A stretch of 30,833 nt of DNA from CAYXVB01 sp964467785 (GCA_964467785.1 CAYXVB010000026.1:1-30833), one strand, 5' to 3'; shown: positions 1 to 8,218, numbered from the stretch's first letter. The notes: generated by a model not told the origin, from the sequence alone. Numbers and translations: made by a program.

Positions 1-2
1 GC

Positions 3-2198
3 CAACCCGCCCGCGAGACCGCCGCGGACGCCGTCGCCACGACGAGCGCCGCTCCGGCGTTCGCGGCGCAGATCACTGATCCGCTGGCCCCGGGACAACC
101 CGAGGTCGCGCCTGTTCCCACGCCTGAATCGGCCGCGCTTCCCGGCGGCGAGGCGGCGGGTTTCGCTCCGGGCGCGCCCGGAATGGACGCGCTCGGCCTG
201 GAGTCACCGCTGCCGAGCCACATGGGCTCCGAGGCAGCGCCGTTTGGCCAGACTGAAGCCGGCGATTCCGCTGCCGCGGCGATCCCCATGGCGGATGGGG
301 CGCTTCCCGAGCTGGCTCAACCGGAGCTTTTGGATGCGCCCGAATTGAGCGCTGCAGCGCAAGGCCCCGTCGTCGCTGAGGACTCCGCGACGCGCGTCAC
401 GATGGTCGGCAAGATCGACGCGCGGCTCGTGTTCAGGCCCGGCGACGCCAACGTCACCGAGCTTGGCGTCGGCGACGAAGAAGTGGTCATCGGACGCGGC
501 AAGGGTTGCCAGGTCGTGCTCAACGACCGGAAGTCTTCCCGCAAGAACACGACAATCCGCCGGCAAGGCGCCCAATTCCTCATTAAGGATCTTGACTCCT
601 CGAACGGCACCTACGTCAACGGCGAGAGGATCACCGGCGAGGTGCCGCTCGAGAGCGGCGCGCGTCTCCGCATCGGCGAAGTGGAATTCGAATTCAATGC
701 CGTCAATCCGGACTATGCGGCAAAAAAGGATGATTTCCTCGCGATCTCCCTCTTTGATGCCCAGGCTCCGGCGGGATCGGCGGCGATCGATCTCGGGGCG
801 GTTTCGTTGGACGGCGCTTATCAGCAACAGACCCCGGAGAGCGTGAATTTCGGCGGCCAGCTGGCCTCCCCGGCGGCACCCCCAATGCCCATGGGCATGG
901 CTCCCGCTTCTGATCTGCCACTGATGCAGGATCCGATGGCTCACGCAGGAGCGATGCCTGGCGCGATGCCCGGCGGCATGGCTGGCATGGGCGGAATCGC
1001 GGGAATTCCGGGCGTCGGCGGCATCCCGGGCGTCGGGCAGGCGGGACCGGCGCCGAAGACTCTCATCGGCAAGGGGCTGGCCTGGTTGCGCGCGCAGCCC
1101 AAGCCGCGGCAGTACATGGTGACCTTTCTCATCATCGCCACGCTGGGGATGTTCCTGTTTGACGAGGAGGAAGAGACCAAGGCGCCGGCCAAGAAGCCCG
1201 CGCAGACGCAAACTAAACCGGGATCCAAGCCTGGCGACAAGGACAAGGCGTTGGCCGTGAGTTTCGAGGCGCTGACGCCGGAGCAGAAAAAATTCGTCGA
1301 AACGCAGCATGCGCTCGCCTTCGAACATTACCGCAACAAAGAGTACGATCGCGCGCTCTTCGAAGTGAGCAAGATCTTTTCTCTGATCAACGACTATAAA
1401 GACGCTCGCGAAATCGAGCGTTACTCCCGCGAGGGCAAGCGCAAACGCGAAGCCATCGAGGAGGAAAAGCGCCGCAAGGAGGACGAGGCTCGTCTCAAGG
1501 CCAAGATCTCGCAGCTCGAGGACGAGACGCGGTCGCTCATGAGCCGCAAGCGTTACGAGCAGGCCCGCGAGCTGTTCTCCCAGATCCTGGCCATCGATCC
1601 GGAGAACAAGGCCGTCGACCAGTGGCGCCAGGAAATCCAGATGTGGGAAGAGCATAACGCCGCCGAGGCCCAGCGAAAGAAGGTCCAGCAGCAAGTCGCC
1701 GAGCAGGCGTGGAAGGTGTACTCCGAGGCGCTCTCGTTGAAAAAAGCGGGGCGCTACCATTCCGCGATTCGGGCCTTCGAGAGCGCCATAGAGCTTGCGC
1801 CGCTGGAGAAGAAGCTGGTGAGCCTCGCAAAATCCAATATTAAGAAGTCGCGTGCCGCGATCGCCGCGGCCTTTGCGCCTGTGCTCGAGGAGGCCCGCCA
1901 GGCCGATCAGGCCGGGGAGTTCGCCAAGGCGTTTGTGCTCTATCGCAAGGCAAGCCGGATCGATCCGAACCGATCGGAGACTTACGTGGCGATGGACCGG
2001 ATCCGCGCGATTCTCCATGATAAGGCCAAGGTGCTATACACCGAAGCGGTCCTGGCCGAGAGCTACAGCGACTTCGCTTCAGCGCGCAAACGCTATCAGG
2101 AGATCATCGATTCGATCCCGTCCGAGGATCTCTACCATGAGCGCGCGACCCGCAAGATCGCCCGCTATCTCAAACAGAGAGAGGAGGCGGCTCAATGA
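3..2198 (+). CDS. FHA domain-membrane-TPR protein of the Tad locus (5' partial)
   Basis: The frame is open from base 3 with no stop, so the gene begins outside the window; the ATG at 183 is only the first internal Met. After an Ala/Pro-rich acidic stretch comes a forkhead-associated domain at about 417-695, with the GRG (about 495), the SR pair of the phosphothreonine loop (about 535) and SSNGTYVNG (about 597-625). The usual loop His is Asn. A Gly/Met/Pro-rich linker follows, then one hydrophobic segment (about 1113-1160), then a charged coiled coil and three or four TPR-like units to the C-terminus. The expected topology is cytoplasmic FHA and external or periplasmic TPR, or the reverse. It overlaps the next gene by 4 bp (ATGA). 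FHA proteins bind phosphothreonine peptides; a role as phospho-dependent scaffold of the pilus machine is inferred. Confidence 0.85.
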   Translation, partial: QPARETAADAVATTSAAPAFAAQITDPLAPGQPEVAPVPTPESAALPGGEAAGFAPGAPGMDALGLESPLPSHMGSEAAPFGQTEAGDSAAAAIPMADGALPELAQPELLDAPELSAAAQGPVVAEDSATRVTMVGKIDARLVFRPGDANVTELGVGDEEVVIGRGKGCQVVLNDRKSSRKNTTIRRQGAQFLIKDLDSSNGTYVNGERITGEVPLESGARLRIGEVEFEFNAVNPDYAAKKDDFLAISLFDAQAPAGSAAIDLGAVSLDGAYQQQTPESVNFGGQLASPAAPPMPMGMAPASDLPLMQDPMAHAGAMPGAMPGGMAGMGGIAGIPGVGGIPGVGQAGPAPKTLIGKGLAWLRAQPKPRQYMVTFLIIATLGMFLFDEEEETKAPAKKPAQTQTKPGSKPGDKDKALAVSFEALTPEQKKFVETQHALAFEHYRNKEYDRALFEVSKIFSLINDYKDAREIERYSREGKRKREAIEEEKRRKEDEARLKAKISQLEDETRSLMSRKRYEQARELFSQILAIDPENKAVDQWRQEIQMWEEHNAAEAQRKKVQQQVAEQAWKVYSEALSLKKAGRYHSAIRAFESAIELAPLEKKLVSLAKSNIKKSRAAIAAAFAPVLEEARQADQAGEFAKAFVLYRKASRIDPNRSETYVAMDRIRAILHDKAKVLYTEAVLAESYSDFASARKRYQEIIDSIPSEDLYHERATRKIARYLKQREEAAQ

Positions 2199-2938
2199 GT
2201 TTTCGCTCAGCAGCCACGCTTATGCTTCAGGGAGACTGTCCCGGCCAAGAGGACCATGCGTTGGTGCGCGAGGAGAAAGGGATCTTCGTGCTCGCGGACG
2301 GTTTTGGCGGTCCGCAGAGCGGAGCCCGCGCCTCGCGCGAAGCCTGCGAGGCCCTGCTTGGCTTTCTCGTCAAGGAGGCGGGCGACATGGACGCTACGCT
2401 GCCGTTTGAGATCCGCTCCTACTTTTCGCTCGCGGGCAACGTCTTGTTCAACGGGCTGGTCCATGCCAACCGCAAGGTCAATGCCGCGAATCGTGGAAAG
2501 AGCGTCCATGAAAAGGGCGGCGCCTCGGTGATTGCCGGTTACCTGGACGACGGCTTGCTCGCGCTCGCCAACGTCGGTTCTTGCTCGGCTTGGATCTTTC
2601 GCAAGGGAAAGGCCGGGGAGCTGGCCACCCCGCGAAGCTATGCGCGGCTACGTGATCCGGTGTCGCGCGAGACGGCTCACTGGCGCCAAGTGCCGCTGAT
2701 GGCCTTGGGCACGGCGGGCGATCTCGAACCCGAAATCGTGGAAACGCGAGTCGAGAAGGGCGATTGGATCCTGCTGCAGACCACGCCGGTTCATCCAGAG
2801 GGCGTGCAGCGGCTCGAGCAGCTCCAGGCGCGCGCGCCGGAGCTTCGGGGCGAGCCGGTGGTACGGGCGCTCGAGGAAGAAGTCACGGCTTTGGGACGGT
2901 TGAGTCGCAACTCTTCGTATGTATTTGTTTTTATATAA
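2195..2938 (+). CDS. PP2C-family protein phosphatase-like protein, degenerate active site
   Basis: The 247-residue protein has the PP2C fold hallmarks: a QED motif (D20), VLADGFGG (D35-G36), a GGASVIAGYL strand, an ANVGSCSAW strand where active enzymes have GDSR, and a C-terminal SYVFVF strand. Two of the usual metal-ligand aspartates are absent: the SDG motif reads TTP (196-198) and the final DN reads RN (238-239). It is translationally coupled to the FHA gene by a 4-bp overlap, so the two probably form a phospho-signalling pair, as FHA/PP2C proteins do in type VI secretion loci. It may be a pseudophosphatase or a one-metal enzyme. The last codons lie in an AT-rich patch that leads into the pilin promoter. 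Confidence 0.75.
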   Translation: MSFRSAATLMLQGDCPGQEDHALVREEKGIFVLADGFGGPQSGARASREACEALLGFLVKEAGDMDATLPFEIRSYFSLAGNVLFNGLVHANRKVNAANRGKSVHEKGGASVIAGYLDDGLLALANVGSCSAWIFRKGKAGELATPRSYARLRDPVSRETAHWRQVPLMALGTAGDLEPEIVETRVEKGDWILLQTTPVHPEGVQRLEQLQARAPELRGEPVVRALEEEVTALGRLSRNSSYVFVFI

Positions 2939-2949
2939 AAATGGTATAC

Positions 2950-2979
2950 TTGACTAGACAAATCAAAAATTGCTATCAT
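2950..2979 (+). promoter_or_regulatory. Putative sigma-70 promoter of the flp/tad operon
   Basis: TTGACT (2950-2955), an 18-nt spacer and TATCAT (2974-2979) make a good housekeeping-type promoter in a conspicuously AT-rich island. The predicted start near 2986 gives a leader of about 70 nt before the first pilin. The palindrome TTTTTATATAAAAA at 2928-2941 lies just upstream and overlaps the stop of the phosphatase-like gene. Confidence 0.55.
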
Positions 2980-3056
2980 CTTAACTGACAGATGAGGGAG
3001 TCAATTTCCGGCCGTATTCCGCCGATAGGCGGGGACGGATGGGAAGGAGAGAGAGT

Positions 3057-3269
3057 ATGTCGGAAAAAAATACGAAATCGGCAAAAATGACCGGGTTTTT
3101 CGCGGAATTAATTCGTGATGAGCGCGGCCAGTCCACTGTAGAATATATCCTGATGCTTTCAGCCGTGGTGATGATCGCGATGAAGTTTAAGACCGCGTTC
3201 AGCAAGCAGGTCGATAGCATGGTGAACAAGGTCACCGGCGAGATCAACCAAGGCATGGAAAACAACTGA
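3057..3269 (+). CDS. flp: Flp-type prepilin (first copy)
   Basis: This small prepilin has the class IVb signature: a short charged leader ending in RDERG, cleavage expected between G24 and Q25, then QSTVEY with Glu at +5 and a hydrophobic stretch (YILMLSAVVMIAM) that forms the pilin helix. I chose ATG 3057 because AAGGAG at 3044-3049 sits 7 nt upstream; the upstream in-frame ATG at 3039 has no such site. The product is 70 residues. It lies first behind the predicted promoter and before a second, similar pilin, so it is probably the major Flp subunit, processed by the peptidase at 3531. Confidence 0.9.
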   Translation: MSEKNTKSAKMTGFFAELIRDERGQSTVEYILMLSAVVMIAMKFKTAFSKQVDSMVNKVTGEINQGMENN

Positions 3270-3274
3270 TTCCG

Positions 3275-3286
3275 CCCCTCACGGGG
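3275..3286 (+). other. Small GC hairpin between the two flp genes
   Basis: CCCC-TCAC-GGGG forms a 4-bp GC stem with a 4-nt loop six bases after the first pilin stop. No T-tract follows, so it is not an intrinsic terminator; it could protect or uncouple the first pilin mRNA. Confidence 0.3.
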
Positions 3287-3325
3287 TGACAATCGGAAAC
3301 GTTCCAAGGAAGGGACGACAGGGGT

Positions 3326-3553
3326 ATGAGGGGTAGTACCCGCTTTTTCGCAATTTTGGACGCGATCTATCGCGACGACGCCGGACAGGCGACCGTCGAA
3401 TATATCCTTTTGCTTTCAGCGGTCGTCGCGCTGGCGGGCGGCCTCTCGCGCGCGATGCTCAGAGCCGTCGACAACGGCATCCTCTTCTTCGGCGCCAATC
3501 TCGAAAAAAACATCAAAACGGGGAGAATCAATGCCGGCATCTGGGGCAATTGA
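3326..3553 (+). CDS. flp: Flp-type prepilin (second copy)
   Basis: The 75-residue protein has a basic leader ending in DDAG, then QATVEYILLLSAVVALAGG: a G/Q prepilin cleavage site, Glu at +5 and the hydrophobic helix. It shares the core with the first pilin but its tail is different and ends in Gly-Ile-Trp-Gly-Asn. A purine-rich GGAAGGGA lies upstream of the ATG. Its end overlaps the start of the prepilin peptidase by 23 bp, so the two are translationally coupled. It may be a minor Flp pilin or an alternative major subunit. Confidence 0.88.
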   Translation: MRGSTRFFAILDAIYRDDAGQATVEYILLLSAVVALAGGLSRAMLRAVDNGILFFGANLEKNIKTGRINAGIWGN

Positions 3554-4094
3554 TCTTTCCTCTTTCGCAGCCTGGGCAATCGCCGCGGTCGCCGCGGTCG
3601 CGGTCGTCACCGACCTGCGCTCGGGGCGAATTCCCAACTGGTTGACGCTGCCCGCGCTCGGCGCCGGCCTGGTCTTTTCCGCGGCGACTGGGGGGTGGCA
3701 AGGCCTCGGTCTGGCGCTCCTGGCCGTGGGTTGCGCGCTCGTCCTGTTGGGCTGGATGTTCGCGATCCGGGTCATGGGCGGCGGCGACGTCAAGCTCCTC
3801 ATGGCGCTCTCCGCCTGGAGCACGCCGAAGTTCGCGGTCGAATCCGCGCTACTATCCGTGCTGCTGGGCGGCCTGATGGCCGTGGTTATTTTATTGGTCC
3901 GCGGTCGCATGGGCGGCTTCGTGCGCAAGATGCATGCGTTTATCCTTTCAGTGATCGTCAAGGACCTGGAGCTGGCGACCCCGAAGTTCGATCGCAATCT
4001 GACCATGCCTTATGGCGTCGCCATCGCGGCCGCCGCGGTCTGGACGATCTGGGCCTGGCCGCTGCGCAAATGGGTGGAGCTGCCATGGAGCTGA
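3531..4094 (+). CDS. cpaA: Tad prepilin peptidase, A24 aspartyl protease
   Basis: The 187-residue multi-pass membrane protein carries both aspartates of the type IV prepilin peptidase family: VTDLRSGRIPN after the first helix, and MGGGDVKLL, the GxGD motif. It has the short form typical of Tad loci (CpaA/TadV), without the N-methyltransferase half. It would cleave the G/Q leaders of the three Flp-like proteins and the two pseudopilins encoded around it. The ATG has GGGGAG upstream inside the preceding pilin gene. A basic loop of about 30 residues (RGRMGGFVRKMHAF) separates the last helices. The stop lies inside the next gene's first codons. Confidence 0.92.
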   Translation: MPASGAIDLSSFAAWAIAAVAAVAVVTDLRSGRIPNWLTLPALGAGLVFSAATGGWQGLGLALLAVGCALVLLGWMFAIRVMGGGDVKLLMALSAWSTPKFAVESALLSVLLGGLMAVVILLVRGRMGGFVRKMHAFILSVIVKDLELATPKFDRNLTMPYGVAIAAAAVWTIWAWPLRKWVELPWS

Positions 4095-4129
4095 AAGCGA
4101 GAGCTGCTATGGAGCTGAAAGCGAGAGCT
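4077..4129 (+). repeat. 24-bp tandem duplication over a gene start
   Basis: Two adjacent 24-bp units (4077-4100 and 4101-4124) differ by one base (GCC/GCT before ATG) and are followed by a 5-bp partial third copy. Each unit contains an ATG followed by GAG CTG AAA GCG, so the start codon and leader of the third prepilin gene are present twice in frame. Confidence 0.9.
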
Positions 4130-4411
4130 CGCCGCCTTCGCCGCCGCCATCGGAGCGGCCAAGCCACCGTCGAGTACATCCTCCTCCTGACGACCGTCGC
4201 GCTGATCTATTCCGTCGTGATCCAGGGGTTCAAGAAGTTCGGCTTTACCGAAAGAATGAGCAAGCAGCTCTCGGGCCCGTTCGCGCGCGCTTACCAATAC
4301 GGCCATCCGGAAGCCCGTGGCTTCGACGACGGAGGTCCCAAGAACCATCCGCGCGCCGTCACGGGCGGGGAAAACAATTTCCGAATGTTCCTCAATCCGG
4401 AGGTCAAATGA
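4085..4411 (+). CDS. Third Flp-like prepilin with extended tail
   Basis: Starting at ATG 4085 (GGAG at 4076-4079) the product is 108 residues; starting at the duplicated ATG 4109 it is 100. A very basic leader (RRLRRRHRSG) is followed by the prepilin core QATVEYILLLTTVALIY with cleavage expected after G25 and Glu at +5. The mature part is longer than in the other two pilins, with a soluble tail rich in Gly, Pro and His (HPEARGFDDGGPKNHP). It overlaps the peptidase gene by 10 bp and the next gene by 4 bp (ATGA). It is probably a minor or tip pilin. The duplicated leader makes a heptapeptide repeat MELKARA. Confidence 0.82.
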   Translation: MELKARAAMELKARARRLRRRHRSGQATVEYILLLTTVALIYSVVIQGFKKFGFTERMSKQLSGPFARAYQYGHPEARGFDDGGPKNHPRAVTGGENNFRMFLNPEVK

Positions 4412-4956
4412 GGCGGCGCCGGAAGGAGAGCGGGCAATCCACCATTGAGTTCGCGCTGACCATGACGCTGCTCATGGGCTTCGTGCTCTTTTTCGTTCAA
4501 CTAGCGTTTCTTTTCGCCTACGGCAATGTCGTCCACTACGCCACGTTCATGTCGGCGCGAGCCTATCTTTCCGCGGGCGAGGATCCCGAAAACCAAGTTC
4601 GGCGCGCCCAGAAGGTCATCATCCGGCTCCTCAAGCGCTCGGAGGTCAACCCGGGCGTGGAAAAGTACCAGTTCGTGGCCAAAGGCGTCGAGGGGGAGGA
4701 GATCCCCGGGATGTACTTCACTCCCAAGCCTCCCTATGACGGAAAGGACCGGAACTTTAGTTGGCTGCAGGGAATCCGATACAAATTCAGGGCAACTCTG
4801 CCCGTGATTCCGCTTTCGACCGGCAACGGCGGCGCCAACTCATTGACGCTGACTTCGGAGAGCTGGCTTGGACGCGAGAAGACCCGGGTGGAGGTCAATA
4901 GCTCCATGTTGAAGCTTCCCGGAGGAGGGAGGATTCTTGAAGATAACGGCATGTGA
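4408..4956 (+). CDS. TadE/TadG-like pseudopilin
   Basis: The 182-residue protein starts MRRRRKESG, then QSTIEFALTMTLLMGFVLFFVQLAFLF: a short basic leader, a G/Q cleavage site, Glu at +5 and one long hydrophobic helix, which is the TadE-like signature. The rest is a soluble domain expected outside the inner membrane. ATG 4408 overlaps the preceding stop (ATGA), which decides the start; the frame is open further upstream but only as a shadow of the peptidase gene. The final part overlaps the next gene's start by 20 bp. In Tad systems TadE and TadF are minor pseudopilins processed by the same peptidase and required for pilus assembly. Confidence 0.8.
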   Translation: MRRRRKESGQSTIEFALTMTLLMGFVLFFVQLAFLFAYGNVVHYATFMSARAYLSAGEDPENQVRRAQKVIIRLLKRSEVNPGVEKYQFVAKGVEGEEIPGMYFTPKPPYDGKDRNFSWLQGIRYKFRATLPVIPLSTGNGGANSLTLTSESWLGREKTRVEVNSSMLKLPGGGRILEDNGM

Positions 4957-5566
4957 GGTCAGCGCTTCCGTCCCGTGCACGCGCAAGCCGGCGCGCGCTC
5001 GTGCGCGCTCGCGCGTCCGCTGTCGCGGCCAGAGCATCGTGGAGTTCCTCCTTGCCGTCCCAGTGATGTTCGGTTTGACCCTCCTGTTGATCCGAGTCAA
5101 TACCGTGATTCAAATGGGGATCGTCGACCAGCAGTATTCCCGGGCCCAGGCGCTCAGCCTGGCGTTCAACAGCAACAGCTATCCGGAGCTTAGGTTCATG
5201 CCCGGACAGTTCCACGGTAAGAGAATGAATCAGATGATTATCGGCACGGCGGAAAATGCGCCCCCGGATGACGGGAGCGGCGGCTACACGCCGTTGGCCT
5301 CGACATTCAAGCTCGGATCCAAGAGCCCCGGCGCCAGCGAGGATAAGGGCGAGGTCGAGCGTCGCAACAACGTGCGCGTCCGCAATACCGTGACTCTTTG
5401 CACGCAGCTCAACGTGGTGGATGTCGGCGGCCAGAAGCGCCCGCTCCTGACCGTGAGCGGCGATCGGCCTTACGCGGCCGCGGGACTCTGGCAGTACCAT
5501 GAGGGCGTTCTCGGCGGGATGGACTTTTGTTACGCGCCTGGGGTGCTTTACGGCGGGGGTGGGTGA
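4937..5566 (+). CDS. TadE/TadF-like pseudopilin, TTG start
   Basis: The start is TTG at 4937, behind a very strong purine-rich ribosome site (GGAGGAGGGAGG, 4921-4932). The 209-residue product has an unusually long Arg-rich leader (RKPARARARSRVRCRG), then QSIVEFLLAVPVMFGLTLLLI with Glu at +5, the prepilin-like helix of the TadE/F family. The 150-residue soluble part has two cysteines (in TLCTQL and DFCYAP) that could form a disulfide. It ends in a Gly-rich tail and is followed after 3 bp by cpaB. With the preceding gene it forms the usual pair of minor pseudopilins. Confidence 0.78.
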   Translation: MKITACEVSASVPCTRKPARARARSRVRCRGQSIVEFLLAVPVMFGLTLLLIRVNTVIQMGIVDQQYSRAQALSLAFNSNSYPELRFMPGQFHGKRMNQMIIGTAENAPPDDGSGGYTPLASTFKLGSKSPGASEDKGEVERRNNVRVRNTVTLCTQLNVVDVGGQKRPLLTVSGDRPYAAAGLWQYHEGVLGGMDFCYAPGVLYGGGG

Positions 5567-5569
5567 GTT

Positions 5570-6400
5570 ATGAACAACAAGGCCTTGACTCTATCGATCG
5601 TGATGGCGGTTTTCGCGGTCTTCATGGTGCAGAGCTACGTCTCCAGCATCGAGGAGAACGCGCAGAAGAAATTCGGCACTGAAGTGCTGGTGGTGACCGC
5701 TAAGCGCGACATCAAAGAGGCCGAAAGCATCAATGAGACGATGCTGGAGCTGACGCTCAAGCCGGCCCGATTCCTCGAGCCTTCGGCGCTCTCCTTCGCC
5801 AAAAAGGAGGCGGACAAGGAGACGACCAAAGGCATGCGCTCGTTGATCGGCACGATCGCGGTGGTCCCGATCAAGAAAGGCGAGCAGCTCACCTTCAACA
5901 AGATCGTGGAACCTGGCATCCGCACCGGCCTCGCTCCGCAGATTTCGCCCGGAAAGCGCGCTTTTTCGATCCCGGTGAGCGACATCACCGGCGTCTCCAA
6001 GCTGCTCAAGCCGGGTGACCGCGTGGACGTGATCGCGATCGTCGATCCGGGAGGCGGTAAGGACAAGAAAATGTCCCGCACGATCCTCCAGGACACGCCG
6101 GTGCTTGCCGTGGGTCGCAGCATCGCCAATAACGCGGCCCGCACCATCGAGGCGGACGCCTTTGCGGGCGGCAAGGAGCGCGTGCGCTCGCTGGCGGAAG
6201 ACTACAGCTTTTCGTCCGTGACGCTGGAGCTGGATCCGATCACCGCCCAGACCATGGCGCTGATCCTGGCCAGCGGCGATACGGTCCTGAACATCTCTCT
6301 TCGTAATACGGATGACAACGAACGCATGAACCTCGGGGTGACGACCTTTCCGGATCTCTTGTCGGACCAGGCCCGCGGCCTGGCTTCGCAGCGACGGTGA
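5570..6400 (+). CDS. cpaB: Tad pilus assembly protein CpaB/RcpC
   Basis: The 276-residue protein has one N-terminal membrane segment (LSIVMAVFAVFMVQSYV) and then the CpaB/RcpC arrangement: an SAF-like domain (about residues 38-125, with VVTAKRDIKEAESI and VVPIKKGEQLTFNKI) and the RcpC domain with SPGKRAFSIPVSDITGVSKLLKPGDRVDVIAIV. This last stretch is the hallmark of the family. The protein works in the periplasm or outer membrane with the secretin encoded next. An insert of about 25 residues (KKEADKETTKG) lies in the SAF part. Position, length and neighbours fit the family. Confidence 0.92.
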   Translation: MNNKALTLSIVMAVFAVFMVQSYVSSIEENAQKKFGTEVLVVTAKRDIKEAESINETMLELTLKPARFLEPSALSFAKKEADKETTKGMRSLIGTIAVVPIKKGEQLTFNKIVEPGIRTGLAPQISPGKRAFSIPVSDITGVSKLLKPGDRVDVIAIVDPGGGKDKKMSRTILQDTPVLAVGRSIANNAARTIEADAFAGGKERVRSLAEDYSFSSVTLELDPITAQTMALILASGDTVLNISLRNTDDNERMNLGVTTFPDLLSDQARGLASQRR

Positions 6401-6431
6401 GGACGAGGGCACGGGGGCAAGGTCAGGGGAA

Positions 6432-8189
6432 ATGAGAGCCGTACTCGGAAAACAGCAGAAGATCGTGAAGTCCGCCGAAAGACGCAGCCTGCGGGCCGTC
6501 GTCTGGGCGATGCTCGGCCTTTCGCTGACCTGGATCCCGCTTTACGGGATTTCGCCGCGCGGCATCGCTGCCGCCGCCGAGCCTGCGTCCGAGACCGGAG
6601 GTGACTCCGAGGGCGAGGGGGATGCGGTCAAGGAGCCCGCACCGGCGCCATCGCCAGCGACGCGCGGGCGCAAGAAGAAGAAAAGCTCCTACGGAAAATC
6701 CCGCTACACTTCGGACCGATCCGAGGCCGCGGCGGACCGCCGTTACCTCCGCTTGTCGACGGGCGAGGATCGCACGGTCGATCTCGATTTCGAGCCCTCG
6801 AAAGAGAATGGGAATATCGTCATCGGCAATCCCAAAGTTGTCGCCACCACTCTGATCACGCTCGGCGACAAGCGCCAGCTGGTGTTCAAGCCGCTGAGCC
6901 CGGGCGAGACCAACGTCACGGTGCGCGGCGAGACCGGCGAGCTCAAGCTCGTGTTCGAGATCCAGGTGTCCGGCAGCAATATGCTCCGACTGGCGGGCGA
7001 GATCCGCACGCTGCTCCGTGACGTCGAGGGCATCGAGGTCCGGATCGTCGGCGCCAAGGTGATCATCGATGGCGAGGTACTGGTGCCCCAGGATTACGCC
7101 CGCGTCGTCACGATCGTGAACGAAAAAATCTATGGCGAGAATGTCATCAACATGGCCACGCTTTCGCCGCTTGCCTTGCAGGTGCTCGCCAAGAAGATCC
7201 AGGACGACATCCAGGTCTTCGCCCCCGAGGTCAAGACCCGCGTCGTGAACGGGCTGATCTTCCTCGAAGGGCAAGTCCAGTCGTCCGACCAGGCCGAGCG
7301 CGCCAAGCGCGTCGCTACGCTTTATCTTCCGGAGGTTCGTCCGGCCTCGGCGATCGAATCCGCCAAGGAAGGGGTCCAGCGCCTGCCTGCGCGATACATG
7401 GTCCAGAGCTTCATCACGATTCTCCCGGCTCCGCCCAAGAAGCAGGAAAAGCTGGTGCGAGTCACCGTGCACTTCGTCGAGTTGGCCAAGGATTACAGCC
7501 GTCTTTTTAACTTCAAGTGGCAGCCCGGCTTTGCCTCCGATCCCAAGATCTCGATCGGCAGCGACGGCACTACCGGGGCCGTGGCATCCGGGGGGCTCTC
7601 GCTGAGCGGCACGATCTCGAGCTTGTTTCCCAAGCTCGCCAGCGCCCAGTCCGCCGGCTACGCGCGCGTGCTCAAGACCGGGACGATCGTGGTCCGCAGC
7701 GGCCAGGTCGGCAAGCTCTCCGAGCAGATGGGCTTTCCCTTTGTCGCCTCGAGCGGCAACGGAGGCGTCCAGGCTGGCAACGCCAAGGTGGGCCTCGCGC
7801 TCTCCGTGACGCCGGCGATCCTGGGCCAGAGCGAAGACATCCAACTCGACATCGACTTGCAGCAGAGCAATGTCGTGGGCCGTTACACCAACGGCACGGC
7901 GCCCGTGACCTCGGAGCACGCGATCACGACCAAGCTTTACGTCAAATCCAACGAGAGCGCGGCCGTGGGTGGCGTCTCCTCGGCGGACGTCGGCACGGAC
8001 TTCAATAAGGATGATCCGAGTCCGACGGCCTATGAGAACGGGAGCCAGGCGCTGTTCACGCTCATGCGTTCCAAGAATTACCGGAAGAAGAAGTCCCAGT
8101 TCGTCATCTTCGTGACTCCTCAGATCATCGACAGCGCAAGCGAGGGCACGGATGATCTCAAGAAGAATTTCCGGGTGAAGGTCAAGTAG
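6432..8189 (+). CDS. cpaC: Tad outer-membrane secretin CpaC/RcpA
   Basis: The 585-residue precursor has a basic N-terminus, a hydrophobic stretch (AVVWAMLGLSLTWIPLYGI, 22-40) and an AAAAEP cleavage region. A Pro/Glu linker and a Lys-rich patch (RKKKKSS) follow. Residues about 105-180 match the secretin/pilus N-domain (VGNP-like IGNPKVV, then KPLSPGETNVTVRGETGE). Residues about 185-300 look BON-like (VIIDGEVLVPQDY; VNGLIFLEGQV). The secretin domain is at about 340-570 (VHFVELAKDYSRLFNFKW, LKTGTIVVRSGQ, FVIFVTPQII). It forms the outer-membrane channel through which the Flp fibre leaves. The start has AGGGGAA just before ATG. Confidence 0.93.
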   Translation: MRAVLGKQQKIVKSAERRSLRAVVWAMLGLSLTWIPLYGISPRGIAAAAEPASETGGDSEGEGDAVKEPAPAPSPATRGRKKKKSSYGKSRYTSDRSEAAADRRYLRLSTGEDRTVDLDFEPSKENGNIVIGNPKVVATTLITLGDKRQLVFKPLSPGETNVTVRGETGELKLVFEIQVSGSNMLRLAGEIRTLLRDVEGIEVRIVGAKVIIDGEVLVPQDYARVVTIVNEKIYGENVINMATLSPLALQVLAKKIQDDIQVFAPEVKTRVVNGLIFLEGQVQSSDQAERAKRVATLYLPEVRPASAIESAKEGVQRLPARYMVQSFITILPAPPKKQEKLVRVTVHFVELAKDYSRLFNFKWQPGFASDPKISIGSDGTTGAVASGGLSLSGTISSLFPKLASAQSAGYARVLKTGTIVVRSGQVGKLSEQMGFPFVASSGNGGVQAGNAKVGLALSVTPAILGQSEDIQLDIDLQQSNVVGRYTNGTAPVTSEHAITTKLYVKSNESAAVGGVSSADVGTDFNKDDPSPTAYENGSQALFTLMRSKNYRKKKSQFVIFVTPQIIDSASEGTDDLKKNFRVKVK

Positions 8190-8218
8190 GGCGGAGGCCC
8201 CAAGGGAGAAATCGAGCC

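Noticed and set aside
204..2018. Long minus-strand ORF (604 codons) opposite the FHA gene
   Set aside because: It is antisense to a clear FHA/TPR gene and its product is a Leu/Arg/His-rich sequence with no motif, as expected from codon bias in GC-rich DNA. The same reasoning removes the long minus-strand frames at 6423-7919, 8120-9556, 11360-12871 and 18934-20580.
3695..4084. N-terminal extension of the third prepilin frame
   Set aside because: It is an out-of-frame reading of the prepilin peptidase gene; the pilin leader starts at 4085 or 4109.
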